A DNA stretch of 64,000 bases from Tyto alba. Taxonomy: Eukaryota > Chordata > Aves > Strigiformes > Tytonidae. The notes under the pieces were generated by a model. The model was not told the origin of the DNA, did no database searches, and was given only the letters and a program-made list of their open reading frames with translations. Positions within the stretch are counted from its first letter, which is position 1, and each line of letters begins with the position of its first letter. Made by a program: the position numbers and the translations under genes. Of the stretch, positions 1-32,500 are shown piece after piece. The stretch lies in contig NW_024881300.1 of NCBI RefSeq assembly GCF_018691265.1, positions 4,235,046 through 4,299,045 on the forward strand. The letters are read 5' to 3'.

Positions 1-3000
1 TGCGTTGCTGGATGCTATACTGGGTGCACTCAGCAAATACGTACCCAGCCAGTGTGACAAAAGGTAAGCTGCGTGTCCTGAGGTGTCACTTACTGGAATT
101 GGCATCTCATGGGCAAGACCTGGAGTGAGGAGGATGAGCAGACTCTAGATCTAGCATTCAAAAAGTGAATGAAGAAAGCAGTCCTTTCAGTAAGGCAATA
201 TATAATTCTCTATCTCAGCAGGTAAGACAGGTCTCTTGGTGAATATCTTTTTGTGACCTAGCACAACCCTGCCAGCCAAATCATACACATTCAAATGACA
301 AAAAAAAACCCAACCCAAAACCAAACCACAACAATCCCAAACCAACAAAAGAAACACAGACACAAAAGAAGGAGACAAAGCAGTTGTGTACACATGAAGT
401 GGCCAAATCTCTGAGGGGTGTGTATCAAAAAAATGAGATCTCTCTTCCAAAGTTTAAGCTTAAAGGACTAGAGAGTGATGTGCTTTAGCTTGTGGAGATC
501 CTTGTTGTCAGCGCCTGCTTTCTACAGTGACAATACCAAAAGAAACCTGAAAATTTCACAAGCTCTGAAAAATACATGACCTGACTATCCCCCTTCTAAT
601 CTCTTGGAATAATTGCTGCAGAGTTGGTGGAAGATGCAAATGAAGGTCAGGACAATTTCAGTGCAAAACAGCTTGATATAAACATATTGCCCTGTTTCAG
701 CACTCCCATTAAATACTGTTGATAGTAGCATTCTGTGTTAGATACACATCCGATAAAAGTGACACTACTCCATGTAACAGGGTAGAAATTGGGTTGCTTT
801 TTATCTTTTCTAAATAGTCTTCTATTAAAGCACTTAATAGACACAGTGCTGTAAAAATATCACCTTTTCAAAATGGGAAAAATGAGATTAACTATTTTAG
901 TTCATGTATCTTTAATAAGGCCATTCATTTCCGTGCTGCTGTTTGTCCTCATGCTGCAGAGCAACCGCAGGAGCTGTCATTACCGATCAATGTCCCTGAG
1001 CCCTGCAGCCAAGTGCTTTGATAACCCATCACGCTGGCACAATGGAAATAGTGTCCTTCAGACTTGGATCAATATTTTTATCAATTATGTGCCTGCAGCT
1101 GATTAGAGTGAACAGAAACGTGATCTGCATCACTGAAATTGAGACTGGTTTTGAGATTTTTCTGACCCTTCTTGGTTAATCTAAAACAGTATTCTTCAAA
1201 ATGTCTTTGTGTTTTATTTCCTTTATGCAGCATGGGGTGTTCAATTTTTTTTCATTTTGTAGCTGTTGAGACTGAACATAATACCCTTCTTATTTCAGAT
1301 TGTATTCTGCTGAGACTTCAGCACTGATTTAGTATCACTTACTGATTATAGGAGGCTATAAAAAACAGTCAAGTCACTGCAGGTTACTGGTGTTAAATAT
1401 TGCTGTGAACAAGCTGGTTCAAGTAGTATTTGTGGATGATTCTTTCATACCAGTATTTTTTATTCCACAGGATAAGACAATCCAGAGTAAACTGTTACGC
1501 CTGAGGTACACTTAGTAATATCGTGGGTTGGGTTTTGTCTGTGAGCAGACACTTGTGCATTTCCTAGGCTGCTCTGCTCTGCAGTAGTCTAATAGCTATA
1601 CAACTAATGCACAATTTCTCTTCCTCTGTGGCTGAAGTTAGCTTGTAACTTGATACGCATAAGAGGGCACTTAAGAGGGAAATGGAGAAGGTGATGATCA
1701 GTAGAGCAAAGCTGCAGGGGCCACTGAGGGCACAGATAGGAGAGAGCTGAGCTAGAGTGAATTCTTACACAAAGGAAGCAGGTGTTGGGAGATGTGTGAA
1801 GGGCAGGCTGAAAACTCACCTGAGGTGATAGGGCTTGGGAAACTGTCATGTAGGATGTATACTAGCTGTGCTCCACTTGCTTTTCCTGTGTAGGACCTTT
1901 CCCACATGCCAGTTTTGACAAACTCTTAGTTGCCTCCAAGACACCGACACTTCTAATAAATTCACTTGATGCTGGCTGCTGTGCTCAGAGATGTTGTGAG
2001 GGGGTGACTGAAAGATGAATGGTCAGATAGATGATAAATTTATGTGGAATGTCTCTTTAGGAGAGGGACAGAGTACATTAATGTGACAATAGGAAGCCCT
2101 TATGCAAGGCAAAGTCTGCCCAGTGCCTGGCAACAGTATTTAGTCCTTTCCCAGTTCATGCTTATGCAATTGAAGAGACAGTGTGAATCAGATGAAGGTG
2201 TTTGAATCAGAAGTACCTAAACCTCCCCCTCTTGAGGAAACAGGTTCACTATAAAGAACATCCTGAGAAGATCCTCCTTCACTGTAGTGCTAGAACAAAT
2301 AATTTAAAAATCCTTACCTTAGCCTGCTCAAGATACTTGTATATAAGTGTCGTTTCTGTTAATATCAGAAGACACGAATTCCTTTTGTCCTTATACGTAA
2401 TCTTGACAAAGCGGGTCAGGATGATAATTTTTGTACAAATGTCAAGTGAAGTTTTAGGGATTTTTTTATTTGTACTGTGGCATTGGAACAGCTGAGTAAC
2501 AGCTCTCTGGTCCTGTGCTGGTTGGTCTCATAGAGTGAGTCCACTGCAAACCGCCAGTGCGCGGCTGTTGCCCACTCTACTTAAAGAGGATCACCCGGGT
2601 TCAAGTGTGTGTGGGGAAAGTCTGGTTGATCTGATTTAGCCGTAGTCACACAAGGAATATGAAGCTGACTTCAGAAAATTCAGTCAGCAATTCCTGGCAT
2701 TTCTAACAAAGAACTGTTCAGATCATGTTCTTAGGCACAGCTTGCTTTCATCTCTGGCAGGGCAGATTCCTAATGCAGATGAGGAAGTTTTGAATTGTAA
2801 TGTGCAATTGAAGGTTGAAGCACTAAATTCCTAGGTTGCTTATTTTGACCCGGTAATCCTATAAGCATTTGATTTTTCTATGATTTGGCTTTGTGTAATA
2901 AAATACACTCTTGACTTACCTTAGGTAACTATGTTTTTCCATAGTGAAGACAAGGCAAGAACAAAATTTTTGACAGCCATTTTACTGCTTAAGTACTATT

Positions 3001-4107
3001 GCTTTTGATTCATGGCTAATTTGTCTATAAGGGTGTGTGTGACCTATGTATTTTTGAGTTTAGTAAATGCTATGTGGAGTCAAATTTGAACAAGTGTTGT
3101 CACCTCCGCTTAATATCCTTCTTGTTTAGATGTTAATGGGTTTCTTTAAATGGTGGCTATCTGTAATATGTTTTGGAATTTAGGTTTATTTAGAGAAAAA
3201 AATTATGAAAAGGGACGAGCCTTTGAGAAGTTTCACTTTATGTTCCCCCTGTATTTGAGCATTCTGTATAATTTTAATTGCGAAATAAAACCTCAGAAAG
3301 TAGAACCAATGGAATGTCTTGGCAGGAAACCACATATATTTGGGATTCTGAAATGCTACTAGTGCCAGGTGTGCCAGTGCAGGGAACACTTTTGTATTCC
3401 TTGAAACAAAACCTTTGTCAAGGGCATTTTGATGTCATTGTTTTGAATCTGACTGTCCTCTGACAATAACTATTTGTGCAAAGGAGAATTCTACAAGATG
3501 CTGTGTTGGATGGCAGTCATGCAGTTCCTGTGAAGTCATGTAATTAGCTTGTATTTTCTCAGTCACTGTCAAAAGTAATCCAGAGTCTGATGCTAACGTT
3601 AAACACAAGGTGAGAATTACTAGTTTCACATGGAATACATAAACTGGAAGAAAATACATTATGCATGTCTCCAGATTGCTTCCAAATCTTTTCTAGTTGT
3701 AACATCACAAAAGCATGTTTTCCATTAAACTAATTTCTAAACTCTGGAGAGTTAGGTAGGATCTATCTTACTTGGGGTCTGTAGCACTGAACAGGTTTCA
3801 TACTAGAAACTCTGCAGTTCTACCATAAAACAAATACATATTTGTTCTGTTGTTAGTAATTGGAGTTAAATGCTGAGTATAATTACATCAAGTGTGGAGA
3901 TGTGATAGGGTCAGAATTTGTTCAGAAATTCATGGTTTTGGAGTTTGCTTTGTGTTTTGTAGAAATCCACCACAGTAGTGTTTGTGTCTGTCTGCCTTAT
4001 GTTTCCCAGATTTCTACTATTTGAAAAACTGAAGTTGTAGGCTTTTGTGGTTATCTATGCTTTGAATAATTCCAGTTAATGAATGTCTATCAACTTTTTT
4101 TTTTCAG
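1..4107 (+). other. SLC12A4: Intron of SLC12A4 upstream of the first exon in the window
   Basis: No KCC N-terminal exon (the family's NLALFEEE or SYTNLTQG stretch) could be found on the + strand here. The segment is therefore read as the 3' part of the intron before the TM1 exon. It ends in a strong polypyrimidine tract and CAG at 4107. It holds an A/C-rich simple stretch at about 300-356. ORFs are short and unrelated to known proteins. Confidence 0.75.
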
Positions 4108-25049
<20,942 letters not shown>

Positions 25050-26115
25050 TTTAGTACAAGCTTCTAACGCTGGTCTACATTTATCTTCTTGGCGATAACG
25101 GACATTCCAGTTTTAAATGGAGAAGAAAAAAAGGTTTCTTTGCCTAACTTTCTCCTCATCCAGTCCTATTTGTTGTTTTTCCATTTGCAACATACATATC
25201 TTTTGAGATTGCAGTATTGTTACACCATCCAATTAGCAACATAAGTTAATTGTGAAGTTGCCACATTATTCAGTTTCTGCTTTGGTACTCCAGCATTTGT
25301 GCATGTAGTTTTAACACTAAACCTATTTTTAGTCAGCACTGCTCTGTGCAGTATTTTTAGTAACTGTATGTAAAGTTAGGACATGAAAGCCAGTTACTGT
25401 AAAAAGATTTTAAAAGCTTTTTATATTAGGTTTGGGGGATAGAATTACATTATATAGCAGCTAGTTTCTGCTGAAGTTCAGCTAAAAAGCATTTTCTAAG
25501 AGCACACTAAATTGTAAGAGAGTACTGAAAAAAGCTTTGTTTTTCTGGGTTTATTTCCAGAACTAAACTCTCAGTATTGGATAAGAATTTATACTTTTTA
25601 ATACATTTATTGATAGAGATTTAAATAAATTATGTTGATATAGTTGAAATTATGTATGTAGCTTGCTACAAATTGTGTTGCTTCTGAGACTTTAGGTTCT
25701 GTGAGGCCAGATCCCTATTTATTTTTGTATTTATTTGTCAGAAATATTGGATACGCTGATGCAGACTGTTTAGGATAACAAAGATCTCACAATAAATTTT
25801 GACTCGTCAGTGGATTGAAGGACCAGTCCTGTGCAGTTCTTCCATGCTTTAAATTTCTTGCAGACCAGCCATCAAAGTACATTGAGCATGTTGGAGTCCC
25901 GTGTGTAGAGCCAGGTGCTATGCTGCACGCACAGCGATGGGATTGCACTTGCACAAGTACAGGGGACCTGCTGCTTCATTGTGTGCTTTATGCCCTAAGA
26001 AGAAAAGAAGACCTATATTAACCAATAAGTCTCTGGAGATTTTATCAAGCCCATTAAGTTGTACTTTATGTACAGAACATTCGTATTTTTTCAATAAAAT
26101 GTTGCATACACTTTG
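25050..26115 (+). other. SLC12A4: SLC12A4 3' UTR
   Basis: This AT-rich stretch follows the stop codon. It has AATAAA motifs at 25624-25629, 25791-25796 and 26093-26098. The distal one is followed about 17 bases later by a plausible cleavage zone and then GT-rich sequence, so the full UTR is likely about 1.07 kb. Cleavage at the earlier signals would give shorter UTRs. Confidence 0.75.
26093..26098 (+). terminator. SLC12A4: Distal polyadenylation signal of SLC12A4
   Basis: Canonical AATAAA within TTTTCAATAAAATG. It is followed within 50 bases by GT-rich TTCTGTGTGCTATGGTG, which fits a downstream element. Sequence composition switches to GC-rich immediately afterwards, consistent with the gene end. 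Confidence 0.7.
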
Positions 26116-26149
26116 AACCTATTCTCCGTTCTGTGTGCTATGGTGAATT

Positions 26150-26560
26150 CCCGAGGAGGAGCCTCTCTGCCCTTCCCTGCGCTGCGTGGCTGTGATGGGA
26201 CGCCAGCGCCTCGCGGCGTGGGCCCCCTGGGCAGGGAACGGGGTGGGGACGTGCTGGTGCTGGCCCAAACGGCGCAAGTGCTGCGCGCGGGAGGTGCCAG
26301 CTGAGGCTTTCGAGCAGCCGGGTGGCGTGCCCGAGCGAGCCGGGGCGCCGGGCTCTGGAGTTACTACCATGTGTAACAGCCAGGCCCAACTCCGCACCTG
26401 TAGCCCCGGGAGCACACGCGAGCTGGTGCCCCTCAGGGTTGCCGGTCCCTGGGAAAGCAGAACTCCCCTGCAAGGGACACGTGTGAGCCGCCCTCCCCGG
26501 GCTGCAGCGGTAGTGTGGGAGGGAAGGTGGTGGGGACGGGCACGTTTCTCTAACCCTTGT
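26150..26560. promoter_or_regulatory. GC- and CpG-rich patch just downstream of SLC12A4
   Basis: This stretch of about 400 bp stands out from AT-rich surroundings and has roughly two dozen CpGs (for example GCGCCTCGCGGCG, TGCGCGCGGG, GGGGCGCCGGGC). ORFs of 150 (+) and 192 (-) residues cross it. Their Ala/Gly/Pro/Arg-rich make-up is what GC-rich non-coding DNA gives, and no family is recognisable. It may be an orphan CpG island, an enhancer, or a promoter of a non-coding transcript. Confidence 0.4.
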
Positions 26561-29500
26561 GCCTTTGCTAGTTGGTGTACTAGTTCCGACAACCCTGTTG
26601 TGATAGCACTCCTGGTTGTTTCACTGATAAGGGCATGACCACTTTGCCTGAGCCAGAAATCTGAGAAACTACCCAGGGTTTTTATCTTGAAGAACATAGT
26701 AAAAAAATGCTTTTTAGAGGAGACTTAAAGCCTAAATCTGTTTTCTCTGTGAAACAGGACATACCCGATGGGAGCAGGATCATCTAAGGGCGTGCAAGAC
26801 CCTGCAAGATAACAGCCAGGAAACAACTCGAGGGTGCGCTCTCTACTTGATTTTATTTTTTTTTAATGACAGTCTTTGCAAAGTGAAAATTCATTTCACT
26901 CACATTTTAAAAGCAAGGAAAAGAATAGAGCTTGCTTATTTGTAAACAGTGTGCTATTTGTAGAGAGATAATTTTTACAGCTTCAGAGGACTTGAGTAGT
27001 ATGCAAGTGTACAGCACTCGTGATAGTTAACACCTATTTGCAAGCTTTCTTTTATAGGAGTAATAAAAAAAGTTTATGAAAACTGTTTTATTCCTCAGAC
27101 TTTTGCAGCAATGAGGTAATAACCTTCTTTTACCAAATGGAAACTTCTAATACAAACACGCTGAGAAATATATACACTTACTCCTTATGAAATTTTACTC
27201 ATTTGGATGACCTAACTACCTTACAAAAGGATTTCAGTGCCATCTATTACCTAACCAAAGTAACTGGTTTCTGGCTTTATTATGTTTTTAACATCAAACC
27301 AACCAAGTGAATATCTTTACAGATAACATTTGATTAGGTTTTCGGAGGTCATTCTATGCAATGTAGATTTAAAAAAAACCCCCACAACCCTAATTCAGCA
27401 TTGTGTAGGCTCTAGGATTTAATAGGTTCCAATTATGTAAGACATTACATATAGAATGTTCAAAATAAGTTCCTCTGAGGCTTAGCTTAGGCCAAAGTAT
27501 GGAGTCTAGGGGTGTGTGTCAGTGAAATGTGGAAGTTTCGTGGAAAAGGTCGTGTAAGAAAAAAAAAACAGTCGAAAAGATAATTTCTAGTTGAGTCAGC
27601 TTCTGTGAGGGAAACTGAATGGTCATCTTCCATTCCTCTCCCTACACCAAAACCTTTTTGGGAAGGAGGTGAGAACATCGCAACTACAATACAACACAAT
27701 TGATGTAAGCTGTTTGTACAGGGGTATAGTGAATTGCTATTAAAACCACTACAGTATAGTTTTAGTAATTAGTAAGTTATTAAAAAAATCCTACGGTAGC
27801 ACAAAGATGTCACTTTGCTTCATCTTTCACCTTCAGAAAACTTGCAATCTAAAAAGTCTGCAATCCAAAAGCTGTTTCACTTGCTGGGAGGAGCAGCACC
27901 TCGCTCCCTTCGTCTTCCTCGCTGCTCGGCCTTGGCCCCTCCATCCCACCAGAGGGCACCCGGCGGCCTCCTCTGGCGGGTCCCCGGGCCGGGAGAAGCA
28001 CCACACACTCTGCCAGCTTATTTGGAAATCCGTGTGGAATGGCAGTTTTTCATTTGAATTCTAGATGCACTGATAGGAAGTGAAACGTGATAAATTAAAA
28101 ATTTTCCATTTAAACAATACATCCTCCTCCCCCATCCCCATTTCTCATTTTCTCATCTGCGTCATCCATAATAATGTTTGCTTCTTCAGTAGTTCCCTCG
28201 GGAAGGGAAAAACTGCCTCGTGCTGTGCTCTGGAGGTCAAAAGTTCTTGTTCCGTTCTGGGGCGATTATCCCCCTGCACAGTCACTGGCCCAGGTCTGTG
28301 GCAGATGCTGCCACTACGAAGCGCTGCTTTCTCCTGGGGACAGGCACCCGTCGCTCTGGATTGGCCGTGCCAGGCAGCAGCACTCACAGCTGCTGCGCAG
28401 TCCAGCAGGTGACGGGTATTTGAAGAACATTTCCCATCACAGTCACACTTTATAATCCAAGCTCCGGCAGCTCTTCGAACAGAATGTGTCCTGCCAGCAG
28501 AGAGTTGACTAAAATGAAGTCTGTGGTTGGCAACTGCCGTCCAGAATTGTCTCTCTGCTCTTAAAATAACCCAGCCAGGCCTCCTGCTGCTGGGAAAAGT
28601 GTCTGAAGGGCACGTAAGGGCTGGGGAAGGCGCCTGCCAGCCAGGCAGGTACTGATGCCCTTCCTGGCAGGCCTGATGCCCATCGCTTCTGTCAGTTCCC
28701 GAAGCAAATCTGTTCTAGTGCTTCACTTACCATGTGTGATGGGCTAAATCGGAGCTGAGAAATGGGTGAAAGGCTGAGCAAACAGGACAATTTCAAAAGT
28801 GGAGGGGTTCCTGGCTAGTGCTGAGTGGCAGGTGCTGTCCCTAACTTCTCTCTGCACAGGGCTTTGTCCGAGGTTCTCTTTCACCCCTCTGCACCATCTC
28901 GTGGGGGTCCCAAGCGAGCTGTCAGTACTTGACACCATGAGTGCTGAGGCTCCCCAGCTTGCAATGATTTCTGTTATTCCCTTGCAATGTCAGTAATACA
29001 GCTGTCACTACTGTAACAGAAGTGCAGCAGGCTGTGTCCATGGGCTGCAGAGATGCCATTGCTAACGGGTTACAAAGTGAGAGACCTCAGGCAGAGGTCT
29101 CAACCACTCGGAGATCTGTGTCGTGCAAGTAGGCCAGTGATTATATGATGTTAAAAGAAATGTAAGAGGTTGGACTGTATGCTGCACAAATCTCATCCAT
29201 TATTAAGTAAAACGAAAATTGATTTATTTCACTAAAGAAAGTGTTATTACAGAATAGCTAGAAGAGGAAAATGCCAGCTGGCCCACTAATCTTCTGGGTG
29301 AAGGCAGCTGGGATCTATGACAAGATATTCTGAGTTAGCTTGAACTGGGAGATGAAAGCAGCAATCTATCGTTTTGATGCATAAATGTTCAGCGCTTCAA
29401 TACTATTCATCTGGTTCCTTTCACCCAACCCAGGAGGTGCCTACATTTCTGCTGTCAGATACGCATACAGCCACTTCATTCTCGTGCAACATTCCTCTCT

Positions 29501-32500
29501 GCTCAGATCTAGGGAATTTCATGAAAGGTTTTGAATTGCCATAGCTTGTTGCTGCTTCTGGAGGCAGTCCTGCCCGCCCTCCCCTGCTGCTTCTTGTGTC
29601 TTCTACCTCTGCCCGTTTTGTGCTGGCACAAGCAGTCAGACAGCCCTGTAGCGACGGGATGGGACCACGCCTTTTGGCAGCACTGACAAGTTATGCCTAT
29701 TTAAACTCCAGCATTAGATGCGAGATAAAAGTTAAATGTCTGGCAAAGCCAGTCCTCATAAAAATATGCTTTTTAAGAAGAACCAAAGACAATTCACCAC
29801 ATATTTTGCCTGCCAGCTCCAAGCTGGGTGATGTCCTCTTGACATAAATTATTCTCTTGCCAGTAAAATACCACTGCCAGGAGGACACAATATTGTCTGT
29901 ACATCTCCAGACATAAGGCCATCTCCAGGACTTAAATACAGTAAAGTAGTGGGGGATGCGAACCATAGCTGTCAGTGTAGGGAATGCACCACGTACACTC
30001 TTAGTGGGAGTGTCCAAGAGAAACACCAGCTTCATATTTTTGTAAGATGGGGTTGGCCTGTCCTTGGCACTTCTGCAGAAGGTCAGGGCAGTGAATCTGA
30101 GTGAAGGTAAGTTCTTCTTTCCAACCCAAGACAGACATTGAAGTTTCAAAAACCAATACCTTTGAAAAGCTCTTCTCTTCAGCAAACTGAAATACAAGAG
30201 CTGAGTCTCTCAAAAAATGCTGTTTTCCACATGCCTGTATCTATTGTACAGAATGTGACTTACATTGAGCAGTTGTGTATGATGTTGTATACGATGTTGT
30301 CAGTGCTTCAGATGTGTGGTCCCTCTCCAACAACTTAGTCCTTTGCATTGTGCATCAACAAGAGGCAAAACCAGCAGCCAGCAGAGAATGTGAATGAAAA
30401 AATAGTTTGTAGAAATAGAAAAAAAAGAAAAACAACAAAAAAACCCGAAGTCAAGAAGCTTATGATCTGTTCTTGATTTCTGCTCCTCAGTTGCTCATAA
30501 TCTGTTTGTGGGAGTTCATTTTTGGTTGGCTCTTTCAAATGCCAGGCAGCTACTACTTCTACAGAAGACCCACTCTCAATCTGCAAGCATTAGTAAGGAT
30601 GATAAGAATTACAGCTTAAAATTCAGAGGTACAAATTCTAAATTGAAGACTTAATATAGGTAACAAGGTAGCAGGTCATATGAACATAGTACTTTGACAA
30701 ACTTCTCTGCTTTATATAGCCAAATACATAGGATTTTCTTGTTATGCATTGGAAACAATCTCCTAAGTGTAATGATTCGTTTCATTCTGCTCTTAAATTT
30801 ACAGGTATGATAAAATACTTTGATTTTCTTTCTATTAGAGTAAAAAAAAAAAAAAAAACAACAACAAAACCAAAAACAGTTAATAAGGAATCAATTGCTA
30901 AGGCTTTAAAAAAAAAAAAAAAATTCATCACAGAAACATTAAAGATCTAAATGGAATATGTAAATAGTCCCCATCAAAATAAGCTGGCTACAATCAGGAC
31001 TGAATATATTTTTAGTTGGCTCCTTTCATGTCCTTCACCAGGGTCCATACAAGCGGTTCCCACAATATAACTCTTTGTGGCTTATCTGCTCTTTTCTCTT
31101 TCAAGGACAAGTACAATTAGCTTCCTCAGAGGCCAGCTGTGCTAGGGGTGAAGCATGGCCCTGTTTATTGTTTATGGACTTTAAACTAGCACAACTCTTG
31201 TCAAAGTGGCTTCAGCTCAGTTTTTCATAAAAGTGTGTTTGGTTGGGCTCCATTCATTACCATTTTCAACAACTTGCTTGCATTTATGGAGACATTTCTC
31301 ACCTCAAAAGAGCTTATTGAAGTGGTCAGTCAGGCCAGCCAACTAAAAGGAACGTACTGAAAATAAAAAGCAGATATGCTTTACTCCTTCCTGCCTCGTA
31401 GGTGGATTCAATTTAACTCCCATGCACTGTTTCTCACACACTAAAGCTGTTTAAGATTCTGCTGTGAGCAAAGTGTAGCAGTTATATTGTTCCCAGAGTG
31501 GTACATGGTTTCTACAATGTATTTTTTCTCTCAGATTTTAAAACCAACTTGATTTACTCCTTGTGTTTGGGGTCTTTTTCCTTCTGTCAGCTAATATGTC
31601 AGTAATTAATAGAAACTGGCATTAAATACACATCACCGGGTAAAATAGAAGTGTTTTACCTCAGCATCTGTACACTCGGGTCATGTATCTTAAGAATGCA
31701 TACTGAGAGTACATAACATTGTCTTAAAAATCAGTATGACTACATCCTAATATGGTTAAATCTGATTCTGATGTTTGCATCTTCTGCCGTCTCATGCGCC
31801 AAATTGCTTCCAGCTTCTTCTATAGACTGTACCTTGGGCACAGCGGCAGCTCGCAATGGCGGCTTTGGAGAAAGTAGGTTGTCCTTTCTGTAACAGTTAG
31901 AGATCTTTCTCTCTGAAGGCTCCTTGACCTCTGTGGATGTAAACTTATATGCAAAATCAGGGAGATTAATTCCAAGTACCGCCTGTGATCTAAAGCACAT
32001 GTCAATATGTCCATAAGTAAATGCTATTGCTGTTGAAAACTGCGTAAGACAGACCTAGTTACTTGAAATATGTCTCATGGCTGTAAAGGCTAGTACTTGC
32101 TGGAGAGGAGGTGGAGGAAGGATAGGTATGTGAGATGAGAATGCCAAATCATAAGTTTTAGACCACATGCCCTCTCAGGCAATGGATTTATATCCCTGCA
32201 CTTTGCCCTTCCCTTCAGCTTTCCTCTAATATCAGGAGCGGTGTTCATTTTCCCGAAACCCTCACTTTGCATGAAGTTAGAACAAAAATTACAGTAGAAG
32301 TGACAGAGATGCTCTTTATTACTATTTCTGACCCATACACAAGTAGCAAGTCAGAGAAAACTTACTGGGAGTCTGAAGTAGTCTTACTTCTGTGTTAGTG
32401 TACCTCTGTCAGTGAAATCTGCAGAGAGAACAAACGCTGTTAGAATTCACAATGCTTGTTTAATTGGACATTTGTGATTGTACTAAGAGTTTATTCTAGT

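Noticed and set aside
1..63. Open stretch ALLDAILGALSKYVPSQCDK ending at a GTAAGC donor-like site
   Set aside because: It ends in phase 2, while the next KCC1 exon at 4108 needs phase 0. It does not resemble the KCC N-terminus, and no acceptor is visible because the window begins inside it.
26119..26697. 192-residue minus-strand ORF and 150-residue plus-strand ORF in the GC patch
   Set aside because: Both are rich in Ala/Gly/Pro/Arg, overlap on opposite strands, and show no domain. GC-rich DNA gives long open frames by chance because stop codons are AT-rich.
29697..30197. 166-residue minus-strand ORF
   Set aside because: About one ORF of this length is expected by chance over 20 kb in six frames. 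There is no recognisable motif or convincing splice context.
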